Assembly (NCBI GenBank): GCA_018269075.1
Contig: JAFDVJ010000013.1
Location: forward strand, 62,001 to 126,000
Length of the DNA: 64,000 nt
From: Acidobacteriota bacterium
Lineage (GTDB): Bacteria > Acidobacteriota > Blastocatellia > Pyrinomonadales > Pyrinomonadaceae
Direction: 5' to 3'
In this document: positions 32,784 to 41,139 of the stretch, one piece after another
How positions within the stretch are numbered: the first letter of the stretch is position 1
Layout of the letters: the number at the start of each line of letters is the position of its first letter
Translations under genes and position numbers: made by a program
The notes under the pieces: generated by a model
Told to the model about the DNA's origin: nothing
The model's database searches: none
What the model saw: the letters and a program-made list of their open reading frames with translations, nothing else

Positions 32784-34670
32784 ATGATTTCGTCGAACAG
32801 AAATCCGGACATTCAAAGGGGGCAGATCCAAATGCTGCTCAATACGGCGCGGGTTCCGAACGACGGGCCGACCGGCGTGCCGATCCTGCCGTACGATCCG
32901 GCGAACGCGCCGGACGACGATACGACGATCCAGATCCTCGCGCCGAACTGGCTCGATAATTCCGATTTCGATTACTCCAAGGACGGCTACGTCAACAATC
33001 CGACCGTCGGCGGCGACGTATCGGAAGAATGCTACAATCTTTACCGCCAAAGATTCGTGATGGTGACGGATCTCGCGACCACCTCCGGCAGTCCTACCGT
33101 GACGAGCGCGTCGAATCCCTTCAACGCCGCCTACACGTACCCGATGGATTTCATCCTTTTGAACGGGAACGGCTCGGGCGCGGGCGTGACGGGAACGCTG
33201 ACGAGAGTTTCGGACGGAACGGCGACGCTGTCGGTGAACGCCGGCGCGACCTTGACGAACGCGATCCTCTGGTTCGGCACCGCGCTTGCAGAAACGAGCG
33301 CGAACGCCCTCAAATCTTCGGGCCATTCGACGTTCGCGGCGAACGAGGGCACGAACACCGTGATCCCGCGCTGGGACAAAACGAACGGCTGGATGGAAAT
33401 GGGCGCGACCGGTTCCGACACGTTCGACATCGCGACGCCGCTGCCGCTCAATTTCGTCCGCTCGGGCCTGACCCTGTGGTTCCGCTGCATCGTCGCTTTG
33501 AATACCGGCGGGACGCCCGCGCCGGTCAGAATATTTGCCGGCATCTGGGACGCCACGAGCTCGCAGAAAAGATTTTTGGAATCGACGAATTTCGATCTCG
33601 CGGCCACGGTCGTCGGCGGTACCGGCGCGACCTCTTATACCTACAAGGTGATCGCTGATCTCGACGACGGCCGCACGATCGAATCGGATGCGGTGACGAT
33701 CGCGAACGGACCGGCGTCTTTGTCCGCCTCGAACTACATCCGTTTGACCTGGACGAACGCTTCGGGGATCTTGAATTTCCGGATCTACCGCACAAAAGGC
33801 GGCACGACCTCGCGGGTTTTTACAATCCGCAACGGCGCGCGCGACTACAACGATTACGGGACGAACGAAGAGACCGGCATTTCGATGCCGTCGGCGTCCG
33901 CGCTGAGGCCTCAGGCCTACGGCGTGTCACAGGTTTTCACGCCGGCCGGCGAAAATATCTGGGAAAGCGTCCTTATCCCCGTCTATATCCCGGCGACCTA
34001 CGACACGAGCGCGACGACCGGCAAACAGTGGCTTCGCTTCGGCATCGTCGGCGCGGCCGGGTCGGCGCGAATGCTCCTCCTCGACCGGATTCTTCTGTCG
34101 ACGTCGAACGGCGGGTGGCAGCGGTCGGCGCGCGACCAGAACAAGATCCTGAATCAGAACCCGACGTCTTCCCCGACCTCGTCGACGCAGGGCGGAACGG
34201 GAATCGTGCCGACCTGCTTTACGCTCGACACTCCGGTTTTCGTCTGCGATGAAGACGGCCGAAACGTTCGAATAGCCCCGATCGGCGAGATCGAGCCGGG
34301 AGACTACGTTTTGACCGGCACTTCGAAGATCTCGCGCGTCGTCAAGGCGACCGACAGCCTTTCGGAGACCGTTTACAGCGTCCTTTTGACGAACGGGGTC
34401 GGATTCCGGTGCTCGCCGTCGGAACGGTTCATTACTTCCAGAGCGGACAAGACCGGCACGAGGATCGACGAGCTGACTTTAGGCGACGACATCCTCTGCT
34501 GGAGCGCGGAGGGCGTCGAAAAGGCGCAGATCGCGGCCTACGGGATCGGCCACGTGCCGGAACCCGTCAGGACGCTCTCTTTGAAGGGGCTCAAAACCTT
34601 CGTCGCCGGCGTGAACGAGGAGGGAAAGGGCGCGATCGCGCATAATCGCAAGGCGGATCCCGGAATATGA
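32784..34670 (+). CDS. Tail protein with C-terminal Hint (intein-like) domain
   Basis: Residues 1-470 are β-rich virion sequence; about 270-370 resemble fibronectin-type repeats (YTYKVIADLDDGRTIES, LRLTW-like strands). From Cys478 a Hint domain begins: CFTLDTPVFVCDEDG and IGEIEPGDYVLTG form block A, SVLLTNGVGFRCSPSERF is block B (with Ser where inteins often have His), and VRTLSLKGLKTFVAG ending in AIAHNRK (His620-Asn621) is the C-terminal block. Only seven residues follow Asn621, so cleavage rather than splicing is the likely chemistry. Its stop overlaps a GNAT-like gene. Confidence 0.75.
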   Translation: MISSNRNPDIQRGQIQMLLNTARVPNDGPTGVPILPYDPANAPDDDTTIQILAPNWLDNSDFDYSKDGYVNNPTVGGDVSEECYNLYRQRFVMVTDLATTSGSPTVTSASNPFNAAYTYPMDFILLNGNGSGAGVTGTLTRVSDGTATLSVNAGATLTNAILWFGTALAETSANALKSSGHSTFAANEGTNTVIPRWDKTNGWMEMGATGSDTFDIATPLPLNFVRSGLTLWFRCIVALNTGGTPAPVRIFAGIWDATSSQKRFLESTNFDLAATVVGGTGATSYTYKVIADLDDGRTIESDAVTIANGPASLSASNYIRLTWTNASGILNFRIYRTKGGTTSRVFTIRNGARDYNDYGTNEETGISMPSASALRPQAYGVSQVFTPAGENIWESVLIPVYIPATYDTSATTGKQWLRFGIVGAAGSARMLLLDRILLSTSNGGWQRSARDQNKILNQNPTSSPTSSTQGGTGIVPTCFTLDTPVFVCDEDGRNVRIAPIGEIEPGDYVLTGTSKISRVVKATDSLSETVYSVLLTNGVGFRCSPSERFITSRADKTGTRIDELTLGDDILCWSAEGVEKAQIAAYGIGHVPEPVRTLSLKGLKTFVAGVNEEGKGAIAHNRKADPGI

Positions 34671-35026
34671 TCGTCAAGGAGCTCAAACCGGAGAAATGGG
34701 AGCGTCTCAAAGAGATCTTCGAGCAGGAATTCGATTCCGATCTTCCGAAGCCGGAAAATTCGCGCATTTTGGCCTGTTTCGAGGATGGGAAAATGGTCGG
34801 GTTCGTATTGGCCGAACAGGTGCTGATGATCGGACAGATTTACGTCGTACCGCCGCGCCGCGAAAAGTCTGGCGAAATCGTCAGATCTCTGCTATCATAC
34901 ATTCGGGAAAAAATCGCGCCCCGGAACGTTGTCGGCGCGGTCGCATCCGAAAAACGGTTCGAGGCGCTTTACCGGGCTTTCGGAATGCAGAAGATCGAGG
35001 GGAAATTTTACAGAAAGAATTTTTAA
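34667..35026 (+). CDS. GNAT-family-like acetyltransferase (119 aa)
   Basis: The strand order ILACFEDGKMVGFVLAE, then IGQIYVVPPRREKSGEIVRSLL (the acetyl-CoA-binding β4/α3 V/I-x-P-x-x-R region, with RREKSG in place of the usual Q/R-x-x-G-x-G/A loop), then ALYRAFGMQKIEGKFYRK at the end is typical of small GNATs. It overlaps the Hint-domain gene by four bases and is followed by a terminator. It could modify a tail protein or a host target; the substrate is unknown. Confidence 0.65.
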   Translation: MIVKELKPEKWERLKEIFEQEFDSDLPKPENSRILACFEDGKMVGFVLAEQVLMIGQIYVVPPRREKSGEIVRSLLSYIREKIAPRNVVGAVASEKRFEALYRAFGMQKIEGKFYRKNF

Positions 35027-35079
35027 GCTTTTGGAAAACGGTTAAATTTTAATCTTTTCCGCAAGTCCCGAAGGGGGAT

Positions 35080-35112
35080 AAAGCCGAACGATGAAAAATC
35101 GTTCGGCTTTTT
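35080..35112 (+). terminator. Rho-independent terminator
   Basis: Thirteen-base perfect stem AAAGCCGAACGAT / ATCGTTCGGCTTT, loop GAAAA, then T-rich. The outer AAAGCCGAAC is shared with the terminator at 23507. The next gene starts only eight bases further on. Confidence 0.88.
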
Positions 35113-35119
35113 ATATTTT

Positions 35120-35674
35120 ATGGGTACAGGAAGAGGAAAAGACAGACAACAGGAGCAAAGCCTGCTTCAAAACGCGCAAAATGCGCAGAACGCGATGCAG
35201 GCCGACCCTCTGGAAACCGCGCAGCGCGCGCGCGTGCAGGGTTTTCTGGACGATATGAAAGCCGGCAAAGACGTCCGGGATATGGAGTACGTCAGGCCGT
35301 ATTTTAATCTCTACAACAGCGCGATCAACCGCCAAACGGACGAAAAAGGCGTCGGAACTCTCGGGTTCAACGCGCTGTCGGGGGGCGGCGGCGGCAAGAT
35401 GGCGGGGTTGATCGGCGAGCAGCTGAAGGCCAGACGCGATCAGGACGCCTCGGGCCAGCTCTACAACTCGTTCAACGCAGCGCAGGCGGACGCGACCAAC
35501 AACCAGCTCCCGTTTTTGATCGGCACGGAACAATCCAGAATGGCCAATAAGGCCAATATGGCGACCGGGCTTTATTCGACTTATCTGAACCGGCCGCAGC
35601 GCCAGTCGATCTGGGAGCGCATTCTGCTTGCGGGCATTCAGGGCGGCTCGCAGATCGCGGCCGCGGCGGTATAA
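35120..35674 (+). CDS. Hypothetical virion protein, Gln/Asn-rich (184 aa)
   Basis: Opens MGTGRGKDRQQEQSLLQNAQ; Gln, Asn and Ala dominate, with a Gly5 turn in the middle and a hydrophobic Ala/Gly-rich end. Such composition is common in small internal or ejected virion proteins of podoviruses. No Shine-Dalgarno is visible at its start. Confidence 0.45.
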   Translation: MGTGRGKDRQQEQSLLQNAQNAQNAMQADPLETAQRARVQGFLDDMKAGKDVRDMEYVRPYFNLYNSAINRQTDEKGVGTLGFNALSGGGGGKMAGLIGEQLKARRDQDASGQLYNSFNAAQADATNNQLPFLIGTEQSRMANKANMATGLYSTYLNRPQRQSIWERILLAGIQGGSQIAAAAV

Positions 35675-35680
35675 AAACTT

Positions 35681-35962
35681 ATGGCAAAATACGGCGGAAC
35701 TTTAGTTGCAAATACGAATACTCCGGTCGCGACCGCGGACGGCAACCGGATGGCGGTCGCGATCCAGAATCTGGACGCGGCGTCGGCGATCAAGGTCGAA
35801 TTCGGCGCGGCGGCCGACACGGCGGCCGGCTCGTCGAGCTGGCATCTCGCGCCGAGCGGCTCGCTTGTCTTAGCGCGCAAGGATTTTCCGGAAATCGCGC
35901 TGTCGATCAATCTGAAATCGACGGGCACGCCGGCCTACGTCGTGCGCGATCACACGATCTAA
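35681..35962 (+). CDS. Small β-rich virion protein (93 aa)
   Basis: Strand-rich and Ala/Ser/Thr-rich (TLVANTNTPVATADGNRMAV, SSWHLAPSGSLVLARKDFPE). Looks like a small immunoglobulin-like or decoration domain protein. Precedes the fibre genes. Confidence 0.45.
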   Translation: MAKYGGTLVANTNTPVATADGNRMAVAIQNLDAASAIKVEFGAAADTAAGSSSWHLAPSGSLVLARKDFPEIALSINLKSTGTPAYVVRDHTI

Positions 35963-35993
35963 AGCCTATTCCGGCGAAATTCAGGAGGTTTAT

Positions 35994-36686
35994 ATGGCGG
36001 ATTCTATTATTTCATCGCCCGGCACGCCGAGTCTTTCCGATCAGGGGACGAAGCTCTCGACGAGCGTTCCGATCGTCGGCAAAGGCACGTTTTCTTCGAC
36101 GGTGCCGGCTTTTACGTTTCAGGGGGCGGAAAATCTGGGTTTAACCCAGTCTTCCAATAACGCGTTGTACTTTGTCTACAACGGCACGACGATGACGATG
36201 AATTTCGGACTGTCACAGTTCATTATTCCATCGGCTTTCATCTTCGGCATTTCGCCATCCGACCCGTCGAGCGCGGCGGCGGACGTTGGGCTCGGGCGCG
36301 GCGCTGCGAACGTCTTCAAGATCACCAACGGCTCGACGGGCGGCGGAACCATTTCGACGCCCGCGACGACGCCGACGACGCTCGCGGCGAACCAGAACGA
36401 CTACGCTTTGGCGGGCGGCACGGGAAAATCTTATTTCATCCGGCTCGCGGCATCCGGCGCGGTCAACATCACCGGTCTTTCCATCTCGCAGGTGGACGGA
36501 CAGGAGCATTTTCTGGTCAACACCGGCGCGAACAACATCACTTTGACGCATCAGGATGCGTTATCGGCGGCGGGGAACCGTTTTTTGTGCTCGACCGGCG
36601 CAAATATCGTGCTTAGCCCGAATCAAGGAGCCGATTTGCTGTTCGACGCGACACAAAACCGGTGGCTTGTTTTTAAGAGGAACTAA
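35994..36686 (+). CDS. Short tail-fibre protein (230 aa)
   Basis: Starts after CAGGAGG. β-rich with Ser/Thr/Gly repeats. The last 105 residues (from TLAANQNDYAL to WLVFKRN) are homologous by eye to the last 105 of the tailspike that follows (from ITSNQNNYNP to WAVFKRN): shared N-Q-N-x-Y, GEKHLI/GQEHFL, NRFxCSTGA and VFKRN. This is probably a trimeric tip module. One-base overlap with the tailspike gene. Confidence 0.65.
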   Translation: MADSIISSPGTPSLSDQGTKLSTSVPIVGKGTFSSTVPAFTFQGAENLGLTQSSNNALYFVYNGTTMTMNFGLSQFIIPSAFIFGISPSDPSSAAADVGLGRGAANVFKITNGSTGGGTISTPATTPTTLAANQNDYALAGGTGKSYFIRLAASGAVNITGLSISQVDGQEHFLVNTGANNITLTHQDALSAAGNRFLCSTGANIVLSPNQGADLLFDATQNRWLVFKRN

Positions 36687-39493
36687 TGTCCAGCGCAATT
36701 ATTACAGCACATACCGCGATCTGGCCGCACGGCGGGACGGCGGCCTATCTTTATATCTTTGCCGACGATACTTTTCGCCCGGCCGGCGACGCGGTAACGG
36801 TTCTCGGCGGCAATTTTAACACCGGCGTCTACGCCAAAAAGATCACCTGCTCGGTCGCTTCCGGCATACTGACGATCCCGTCTTTTACGCTTTACGCGAC
36901 GACCGACGCCGTTCCGGACGATGTGCGCTATACGGCGTGGCTTTACGACGAGAACGACAACCGAAAAGAGGTTTTCTTGGCGGATTTCGACGTTCGGTCG
37001 ACCGATACGACGTGGGACACGATCATTGCCTATAATTCCGCGCACCGTTTTCGGAGCAAAACTTCGGAATTTTACGACAAAGATCAGATCGACACCAAGC
37101 TCGCCGCGCTCGCGCTCGCCCCGCTTGCGAGCGACGTGCAGATCGGGCGGTCTCGTCTTTCTGAACTGCCGTCGTCGCTCACGGATCCGGTCTCGATAGC
37201 GGACAACGACAAACGCGTCGGCGCGCGATACGACGCGGCCGGCTCTTTGCAGGCGACGGTGACGGCCATCGCCGGGGCCGGCGGAGGAATTATCGACGTG
37301 CATAAGTCTTTCACGCTGTCCTCAGCCGTGACGGTTCCGTCAACGGTATATCTGAGACAGCAGAACGGGGCGGTGATTACCAAATCCGGTTCCGGTGCGA
37401 TCACGTTTCAGGGCGTCGGTCTTACCGACCCGGAATCGCCGCTTCCGTTCTTCAAATCCTTTGCGGCCGGCGACATCCTTTTTACGGGATCGGTCTGGCC
37501 GCGCCGAATCTCGACCGAATTGTTCGACACCGGCAACTCATCGCTTTCCGACCGCCTGAGCCGGCTTAATTCCGCGTTCGGCACGAAACAGGTCTGTTTT
37601 TTGTGTTTTCCGCGCACGATTACCGCGCGGGTCGATTTTAATCCGAATAAGGAATTTTATTTTCTTCCCGGGGATTACCCGAACACGTCGAGCGCAAGCG
37701 GGTATTCCGTGTTCGGCCTTGAATCCAACACTGTGTTTCACGGAACGAGGGCGGCGCGGATTTATGAGTCCCCGAACGCTTACGGGATGCGGATCATCGG
37801 CATCGCCGCCAACGATCTTTACGGGTCAAAGACGGACATCGTAATCGAAAACCTGACCTTTATGGGGGATCCGGCTGCGGTGTACGACGGCACGAGCAGC
37901 ACGATTATTTTGGGAAATGTTACGCGCGGGGCCGTACGCAATTGCTCGATGTACCAAACTCACGCTTACGGAGTGATCCTTGGCGGCTACGGCGACACGG
38001 GCAATTACACACAGGACTCTGAGGTTACCGGCAACATCTTCACCGACATCGGCACGCAGGTTATCGCAATTATCAACGGTTACGGGAAAATCTCCCGAAA
38101 TTATATCGATGTTCGACACGCCACCTCGGCAGGCGCTTTAATCGATGTCGAGCCGAACAACGTGACCGATTTGGTCGGCAGCATCGAAGTATCCGATAAC
38201 TGGATAGATTGTTCCGGCGCGGTCGACGGCCTTTATTTTGGCGGAATCGATGTACAGGCAGCAGGCGGGGTCTCGACTTTGCTTACCGCCTCAATTCGAA
38301 ATAACGTCATTTTAGGACGCGAGCTTGATCCTTCAATCTCCGATTCAGGACGATTGTCCGGCGGCATTATTGCAATCGGCATCAATAATCTGACAATGGA
38401 AAACAATCTCGTTCGCTCCGCCAACGGCCGCGGTTATCACGTTTGGGACTGCCGTTACGCGGTCATTCAAAATAATGTCGCGGTCGGATGTGTGGATAAT
38501 TCCGGTAATTCGTCCTCGCTCGAGCTTCTTTCAACAGCGGATTCGGTTGTTAGAAATAATACGTTTCTCGAAACGTTTAATAGTTATACGCAGAGCTCCG
38601 GCATTCACGAAGCGGAGGTGTTTCATACTGCCACGTCGAGCGGGTCGGTTATAACAAAAACCACAACCGCCGGGATTCCGCGCCTTTATTCGCACCATAA
38701 AGGACTGTCGGTTTTTTTTAACGGCAGCACTTATTTGATCTCGTCGGTTAATACGACCACCCAAGCGCTGACGCTGAGCTCGGCAGTCGGTACGGTCGCC
38801 GTGAAAACGTGCGCGAGCGCGACGGACATCAATACCGGCACCGATACGATCACGATCAACTCGCACGGCTACTCAAACGGCTGTATTTTGCAATACACAG
38901 CCGGCACGGGCGCGATTGGCGGCCTGACGAGCGGATCTTACTACTACGTCGTTTCGGCGGCGGCGAATACCTTTAAACTGGCCTCGACTTTGGGCGGCAC
39001 TGCTATCGACTTAACGAGTACGGGGACGGGCACGCAAACCTTTACACCGGCTTTTGAGACGCGATTTTCAAACAATCTCTTTATCGGAAATAACGCGCCT
39101 GACGGGACGTTCCTTTGCTCGACCGGCACGAGTGTCATTAAATCCGACGGTCTGCGGGAGGTCGCGGACACCGCTGCGCCGGCGCAAATTACCTCGAACC
39201 AGAACAACTACAATCCGGGTCAGCAGGCCTACCGGATCGATCTTCAGACGGACGCGAGCCGGGACGTCACAGGCCTTGTTTTTACGTCGCCCGCGCAAAT
39301 CAACGGCGAAAAGCACCTGATCTACAACGCCGGCGCACAGAACATCGTGCTGAAGAATCAGTCGGCTTCGAGCACGGCCGCGAACCGCTTCGCCTGCTCG
39401 ACCGGCGCGGACATCACTTTGGCGGCGGGGCAGGCCGCCGATATCGAATACATCGGCTCGGCGCAGCGCTGGGCGGTTTTTAAGAGGAACTGA
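36686..39493 (+). CDS. Tailspike with right-handed β-helix (935 aa)
   Basis: Residues 1-110 form an attachment domain; a coil (KDQIDTKLAALALAPLASD) follows. Residues about 230-640 have β-helix coils, for example NLTFMGDPAAVYDG, VRNCSMYQTHAYGVILGG, TGNIFTDIGTQVIAIING, SIRNNVILGREL, MENNLVRSANGRGYHVWD, QNNVAVGCV, as in pectate-lyase-like polysaccharide-degrading tailspikes. A Thr/Gly-rich domain (about 710-790) and the tip module shared with the short fibre close it. It would bind and cleave host surface polysaccharide. Confidence 0.8.
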   Translation: MSSAIITAHTAIWPHGGTAAYLYIFADDTFRPAGDAVTVLGGNFNTGVYAKKITCSVASGILTIPSFTLYATTDAVPDDVRYTAWLYDENDNRKEVFLADFDVRSTDTTWDTIIAYNSAHRFRSKTSEFYDKDQIDTKLAALALAPLASDVQIGRSRLSELPSSLTDPVSIADNDKRVGARYDAAGSLQATVTAIAGAGGGIIDVHKSFTLSSAVTVPSTVYLRQQNGAVITKSGSGAITFQGVGLTDPESPLPFFKSFAAGDILFTGSVWPRRISTELFDTGNSSLSDRLSRLNSAFGTKQVCFLCFPRTITARVDFNPNKEFYFLPGDYPNTSSASGYSVFGLESNTVFHGTRAARIYESPNAYGMRIIGIAANDLYGSKTDIVIENLTFMGDPAAVYDGTSSTIILGNVTRGAVRNCSMYQTHAYGVILGGYGDTGNYTQDSEVTGNIFTDIGTQVIAIINGYGKISRNYIDVRHATSAGALIDVEPNNVTDLVGSIEVSDNWIDCSGAVDGLYFGGIDVQAAGGVSTLLTASIRNNVILGRELDPSISDSGRLSGGIIAIGINNLTMENNLVRSANGRGYHVWDCRYAVIQNNVAVGCVDNSGNSSSLELLSTADSVVRNNTFLETFNSYTQSSGIHEAEVFHTATSSGSVITKTTTAGIPRLYSHHKGLSVFFNGSTYLISSVNTTTQALTLSSAVGTVAVKTCASATDINTGTDTITINSHGYSNGCILQYTAGTGAIGGLTSGSYYYVVSAAANTFKLASTLGGTAIDLTSTGTGTQTFTPAFETRFSNNLFIGNNAPDGTFLCSTGTSVIKSDGLREVADTAAPAQITSNQNNYNPGQQAYRIDLQTDASRDVTGLVFTSPAQINGEKHLIYNAGAQNIVLKNQSASSTAANRFACSTGADITLAAGQAADIEYIGSAQRWAVFKRN

Positions 39494-39495
39494 CT

Positions 39496-41139
39496 ATGTT
39501 CGAAACGCAATCGGGAGGCGGCGGATTGTTCGGCCGCAAAAAAAGACGCTACGGGTACGGCGACGACGACGGATCGACGCCGCTTTCCGCCGCCGATCAC
39601 GACGCTCTGGCCGCCGCTTTCGACGCGACGCCGGTCGACCAGATCCCGCAGAAGCGGGATTTCACGCTTTTTCAGCCGGTCGAAGCGCCGCAGTTTTCTC
39701 CGCAGATGCCGAAAGACGTCGACGATCCGCCTTCGCCGGCCGATCCCGCCCAGACGGAAACCGTTACTTTCTTCCCGCAGATGCCTAAAAAGCAGGATTT
39801 TACCAATGACAATCAGGACGCTTTGCTGAAGTACGGCGAAACGCAGGATCGGCCGCAGCAGGCTTTAATGACGGACACCGGAGGAGGAGGAAATTTTGCT
39901 CCCGTCGTGCCGCAGCTCCGAATGAACGAGACCGTCGAAACCGCGCCGCCGATTGCACCGACCGCACCGACCGCACCGGCTCCGGTGTACGGCCCGCGCG
40001 ACCGCGTCCGGCAGGCCGAAGACCGGCTTTCCGAAATCCAGAACCGCGAGTACGGCTTCAAAAAATACCGTCAGGGCGATCAATTGGAGCCCGGCCAGAC
40101 GGTCGATAAAAAAGGCTACATCCGGGACGCCGACGGCAAGAAGATCCCGGGCAAAGACCGCGATAAAACGCACAATTTCTGGGACTTTCTGCGCGCTGCG
40201 GGCCTCGGCGCTCTGGGCGGCCTGCAGGCGGGCGGGCTCGGCGGCGCGATCGTCGGGGCCGGCATCGGCGGGGTCGGCGGCATTATCGACCGGAACTTCG
40301 ACGATAAACTCAAAGACAAAATGTTCGGCATTCCGAAGGCGCAGCGCCAACTGGAACAGGCGCGGCAGGCGGAGGAGGCGGATACCAGGCAGCGCGTGAC
40401 GGACGCTCAGGTGCGGAACATCGACGCCGACAACCAGTACCAGCGGGACAAAATGAGACAGGACGCGGACAGCAAACAGGCGCAGCAGTTGGAGCAGAAA
40501 CGCAAAAACTGGTACGCCAGAAATAAATATTTCGATCCTGCCAAAGCGACCGAAGCGCAACGGCGCGAGCTGGCCGAATTCGGCGAAACGCCCGAATCGG
40601 TCGGAAAATTCGATATGACGAAGCCGGAATTTAAGCAGATCGCGGGCCAAACCTTTAAATGGAGTCCGACCGAACAGGCTTTCGTCGACACGAATTTGCC
40701 GGCGGATAAATCCAAGTCAATGACGGAAATTACCGTCAAAGACCCGACCGACGGCAAGAGTTACACGTTCGTCACGACATCCGACCGTGCCGCCGGAATG
40801 CTCAACTCGCGACAGGTCGCGGGGCTTCAGATCGAAGCGGCGAAAGACCGGCAGATTTCCCAGCAGACGTGGCAGTCGCAGGAAAATGAAAAAAACCGGC
40901 AGCAGGCCGCCGCACTTGCCCGCGAACGAATGGAAATTTCGCGGCAGTCGCTCGCGCAGGCAAAAGCTCGATGGGAAGACGCCGTACAGCGCAATGACGA
41001 GAAAGCAAAGCGGCAGGCCGAAAAGGAACTGCGGGACGAAAAAGCTCGCGCTTTGCGGCTTAAAACGTTCATCAAGAGCAACAAATACACGAAGAACGAC
41101 ACCGACCTTCTGGACGAACTCGACGATTTGGATCAATAA
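39496..41139 (+). CDS. Internal virion (ejection) protein with glycine zipper (547 aa)
   Basis: First of four contiguous ejection-type genes. Disordered Pro/Gln-rich start; residues about 235-262 form a glycine zipper (GLGALGGLQAGGLGGAIVG), a membrane-inserting helix pair seen in ejected proteins; then about 200 residues of charged coiled coil (KDRQISQQTWQSQENEKNRQ). It may help form the trans-envelope channel. Stop and next start are adjacent. Confidence 0.55.
   Translation: MFETQSGGGGLFGRKKRRYGYGDDDGSTPLSAADHDALAAAFDATPVDQIPQKRDFTLFQPVEAPQFSPQMPKDVDDPPSPADPAQTETVTFFPQMPKKQDFTNDNQDALLKYGETQDRPQQALMTDTGGGGNFAPVVPQLRMNETVETAPPIAPTAPTAPAPVYGPRDRVRQAEDRLSEIQNREYGFKKYRQGDQLEPGQTVDKKGYIRDADGKKIPGKDRDKTHNFWDFLRAAGLGALGGLQAGGLGGAIVGAGIGGVGGIIDRNFDDKLKDKMFGIPKAQRQLEQARQAEEADTRQRVTDAQVRNIDADNQYQRDKMRQDADSKQAQQLEQKRKNWYARNKYFDPAKATEAQRRELAEFGETPESVGKFDMTKPEFKQIAGQTFKWSPTEQAFVDTNLPADKSKSMTEITVKDPTDGKSYTFVTTSDRAAGMLNSRQVAGLQIEAAKDRQISQQTWQSQENEKNRQQAAALARERMEISRQSLAQAKARWEDAVQRNDEKAKRQAEKELRDEKARALRLKTFIKSNKYTKNDTDLLDELDDLDQ

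Noticed and set aside
32784-34670. Complete splicing intein in the tail gene
   Set aside because: Only seven residues follow the terminal His-Asn and there is no homing endonuclease block; a Hint cleavage domain is more likely.
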